From: Rhodobacteraceae bacterium HLUCCO07
GTDB lineage: Bacteria > Pseudomonadota > Alphaproteobacteria > Rhodobacterales > Rhodobacteraceae
Assembly: GCA_001314705.1 (NCBI GenBank)
Contig: LJSU01000021.1
Coordinates: 53,742-117,741 of the forward strand
Direction: 5' to 3'
DNA: 64,000 nt
Each line of letters begins with the position of its first letter. Positions within the stretch are counted from its first letter, which is position 1. The notes below the pieces were generated by a model. That model worked only from the letters and a program-made list of their open reading frames with translations, ran no database searches and was not told where the DNA came from. A program made the position numbers and the translations under genes. Below are positions 62,614 through 64,000 of the stretch, in pieces.

Positions 62614-62874
62614 TCAGAGGTATCGGGATATGGCTTTCATTTCGTCGCGATCTGCGGCCGAATGTTCAGCGTCGAGGCAATGATCCAGGTGATCGTGGAT
62701 CAGGGCGCGCTTGGCGTTTGCAACAGCCTTCTCCACCGCCTGCATCTGTTGCGCGATGTCGAGGCAGGGCTTGCCCGCCTCGATCATGTCGATCACGGCA
62801 CGAAGATGCCCATCGGCGCGCTTCAGCCGGGCAACGAGAGCGGGGTGGGTTGCGTGCACATGGGACTTTGACAT
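62614..62874 (-). CDS. CsoR/RcnR family metal-sensing repressor
   Basis: An 86-residue all-helical regulator. Possible ligands are a histidine-rich start (HVHATH), Cys37 in EAGKPCLDIAQQM, and HDHLDHC (His60, His62, His65, Cys66). This His-rich set is closer to the nickel/cobalt sensors RcnR/DmeR than to the copper sensor CsoR. It is the first gene of a leftward operon with the MFS exporter. Metal binding would release DNA and switch the exporter on. Confidence 0.92.
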   Translation of the reverse strand: MSKSHVHATHPALVARLKRADGHLRAVIDMIEAGKPCLDIAQQMQAVEKAVANAKRALIHDHLDHCLDAEHSAADRDEMKAISRYL

Positions 62875-62960
62875 AGAAGGATGATATCCTCCCTCAGAGG
62901 ATAGAACAAGACGGCGCGATCAACGTGTCACGGACTGAAAACGAGCAGGCAGGCTAACCA

Positions 62961-63314
62961 GTGAAACCCTTGCGAACATTCGGACGGAGTGCGCTTGCGG
63001 CGCTTCTTTGCCTGTCGCTTGCGGTCTGGTCCATTGCGCCAAGCGCAAGCCACACCCCTTCCGTGTTCGAGGTTGTTGCCGATCATGCTGAAATGATCGC
63101 CGACCATGGCCATTCGCACGGATCGGAAGAGGATCTTTACCGGGCGCTCCATGGACACAGCCACGACGTGGCCGACCATGATCACAGTCAGGCCCTGCTC
63201 GCGCTCGGTTCCGGTGCGCACCCGTCTTTGGGCTATCGCGACGATTTCCGGCTTCGTTCTTCCTCAGGCGGGCCGCATCGCGCTTATCGGATAGAACGAC
63301 CGCCGCGTGCCTGA
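62961..63314 (+). CDS. Secreted His-rich protein, function unknown
   Basis: A 117-residue protein with a signal peptide (AALLCLSLAVWSIAPSAS, about residues 13-30). The mature part has many histidines (DHGHSHGSEED, HGHSHDVADHDHSQ), typical of a metal-binding periplasmic protein. The start is GTG 62961 and the upstream site is weak. It is divergent from the CsoR/RcnR gene, so it may be controlled by it. It resembles the His-rich gene at 51412-51783 in style, not in detailed sequence. Confidence 0.65.
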   Translation: MKPLRTFGRSALAALLCLSLAVWSIAPSASHTPSVFEVVADHAEMIADHGHSHGSEEDLYRALHGHSHDVADHDHSQALLALGSGAHPSLGYRDDFRLRSSSGGPHRAYRIERPPRA

Positions 63315-63417
63315 CCGACGCCGCCTACGCGCGGCTTCACCGATCAGTCGACAACATACCGGAGATCCATCCACGACCCTGACGTCTCGGGTCCTGCGAG
63401 CCTTGGTACCACGCCAG

Positions 63418-64000
63418 ATGGCCACACTGACCCTTCTTTTGCTGGCGGCATTACTGCTGACCGCTACCCAAGCCCTTGCCCATAACGTCACGGCCGGTGA
63501 CGCGGGCTATATCCAGGAAATCTGGGGGGTGAAGATCATCCCCTTCATTTATCTCGGCGCCAAGCACATGGTGACGGGCTACGACCACATCCTGTTCCTG
63601 CTTGGCGTCGTGTTCTTCCTCTACAGGATGAAGGACGTCGGCATCTATGTCAGCCTCTTTGCCATCGGCCACTCGGTCACAATGCTGCTGGGCGTCTGGT
63701 ATGGCTGGGGCATCAACGCCTACATCATCGACGCGATCATCGGCCTGTCCGTGGTCTACAAGGCGCTCGACAACCTCGGTTACTATCAGAAATGGTTCAG
63801 GTTCCAGCCCAACACCAAGGCCGCGACCCTTATCTTCGGTCTGTTCCACGGCACGGGCCTCGCCACCAAGATCCTCGAGTATGACATCCCGCAGGACGGA
63901 CTTGTCTTAAGATCGGCCCCGGCTCCTGTGCGATACGGGAGCCGCTCTCCGGCACCTCATACATGCCGGAGAGCGGCGGGGGACGGGTCGAAAGGATGGA
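63418..64000 (+). pseudogene. HupE/UreJ-family membrane protein, cut off after about 163 residues
   Basis: From ATG 63418 the frame has a signal-like start (TLLLLAALLLTATQALA-HNVTAGDAG), then the HupE/UreJ_2 family segments IPFIYLGAKHMVTGYDHILF, FAIGHSVTMLLG, LSVVYKALDNLG and GLFHGTGLATKILEYD. After PQDGLV the family normally continues with PNLLAFNVGVEIGQ, but here the frame gives an unrelated basic tail (RSAPAPVRYG) and stays open to the window edge. So the gene is interrupted near 63905-63910. HupE-like proteins transport nickel or cobalt. Confidence 0.75.
63941..63977. repeat. Perfect 14-base hairpin after the HupE-like break
   Basis: 63941-63954 pairs with 63964-63977 around a 9-base loop; a smaller hairpin GGCTCC/GGGAGCC precedes it. 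No T tract follows. It lies in the foreign sequence that interrupts the HupE-like gene and may belong to the end of an inserted element. Confidence 0.6.

Noticed and set aside
1..64000. CRISPR array, rRNA operon or phage genes
   Set aside because: No regularly spaced repeats, rRNA-like sequence, or phage structural genes were found in the window.

Overview
The window is 64 kb of high-GC DNA that looks like an alphaproteobacterial chromosome, most likely Rhodobacterales/Roseobacteraceae. That placement is an inference from content: three solute transporters of the TRAP/TTT classes, a long PutA with a divergent Lrp-type PutR, a divergent metR/metF pair, and many IclR/MarR/LysR-controlled catabolic cassettes. 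No rRNA and no CRISPR array was seen. One tRNA-Leu(UAA) lies at 10508-10593.

Layout. 1-10.4 kb is ordinary core metabolism: a serine hydrolase fragment, rhomboid protease, GFA-family protein, inositol-phosphatase family protein, WrbA, MetR/MetF with a good MetR box between them, a hotdog thioesterase, and PutA/PutR. 10.5-21 kb, after the tRNA, is a catabolic block: an M20 deacylase, a DctPQM TRAP transporter divergent from a GMC oxidoreductase with an IclR regulator and a perfect palindrome between them, then a TctCBA transporter. 21.2-24.6 kb has a winged-helix/transglutaminase pair, a GlxA-type AraC regulator and a DUF4242 protein. 25.1-34.5 kb is an uptake and aromatic degradation block: TAXI-TRAP transporter, universal stress protein, class III aminotransferase, MarR regulator, and the gentisate pathway (3-hydroxybenzoate 6-hydroxylase, gentisate 1,2-dioxygenase, fumarylpyruvate hydrolase).

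34.7-44.3 kb looks like an inserted module. It carries a complete cyanophycin locus: cyanophycinase and cyanophycin synthetase (overlapping genes), an extra ATP-grasp ligase, a CocE/NonD-type hydrolase, and a divergent isoaspartyl peptidase/asparaginase. It is followed by wreckage of an IS3-family transposase and a large serine recombinase, and it is bracketed by two ~61-65 bp repeats (87% identical over 61 aligned positions) in the same orientation. This is the most interesting region: polymer synthesis, two steps of polymer degradation and two uncharacterised partner enzymes sit together.

44.4-64 kb is a metal (mainly copper) resistance region: a decayed ion channel, a CNNM-type protein, a CusF-like protein, a cupredoxin, a multicopper oxidase, a TolC-like outer membrane protein, small secreted His-rich proteins, a two-component system, a Met-rich EF-hand protein, DUF302, TVP38 and APC-type membrane proteins, a copper P-type ATPase, a DUF411 protein, and a CsoR/RcnR-type repressor with an MFS exporter that has a histidine-rich tail. 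Several genes here are broken (channel with an in-frame stop, frameshifted cytochrome c, a second cytochrome c remnant, and a HupE/UreJ-type gene cut short near the right edge), as expected of a region assembled by transfer.
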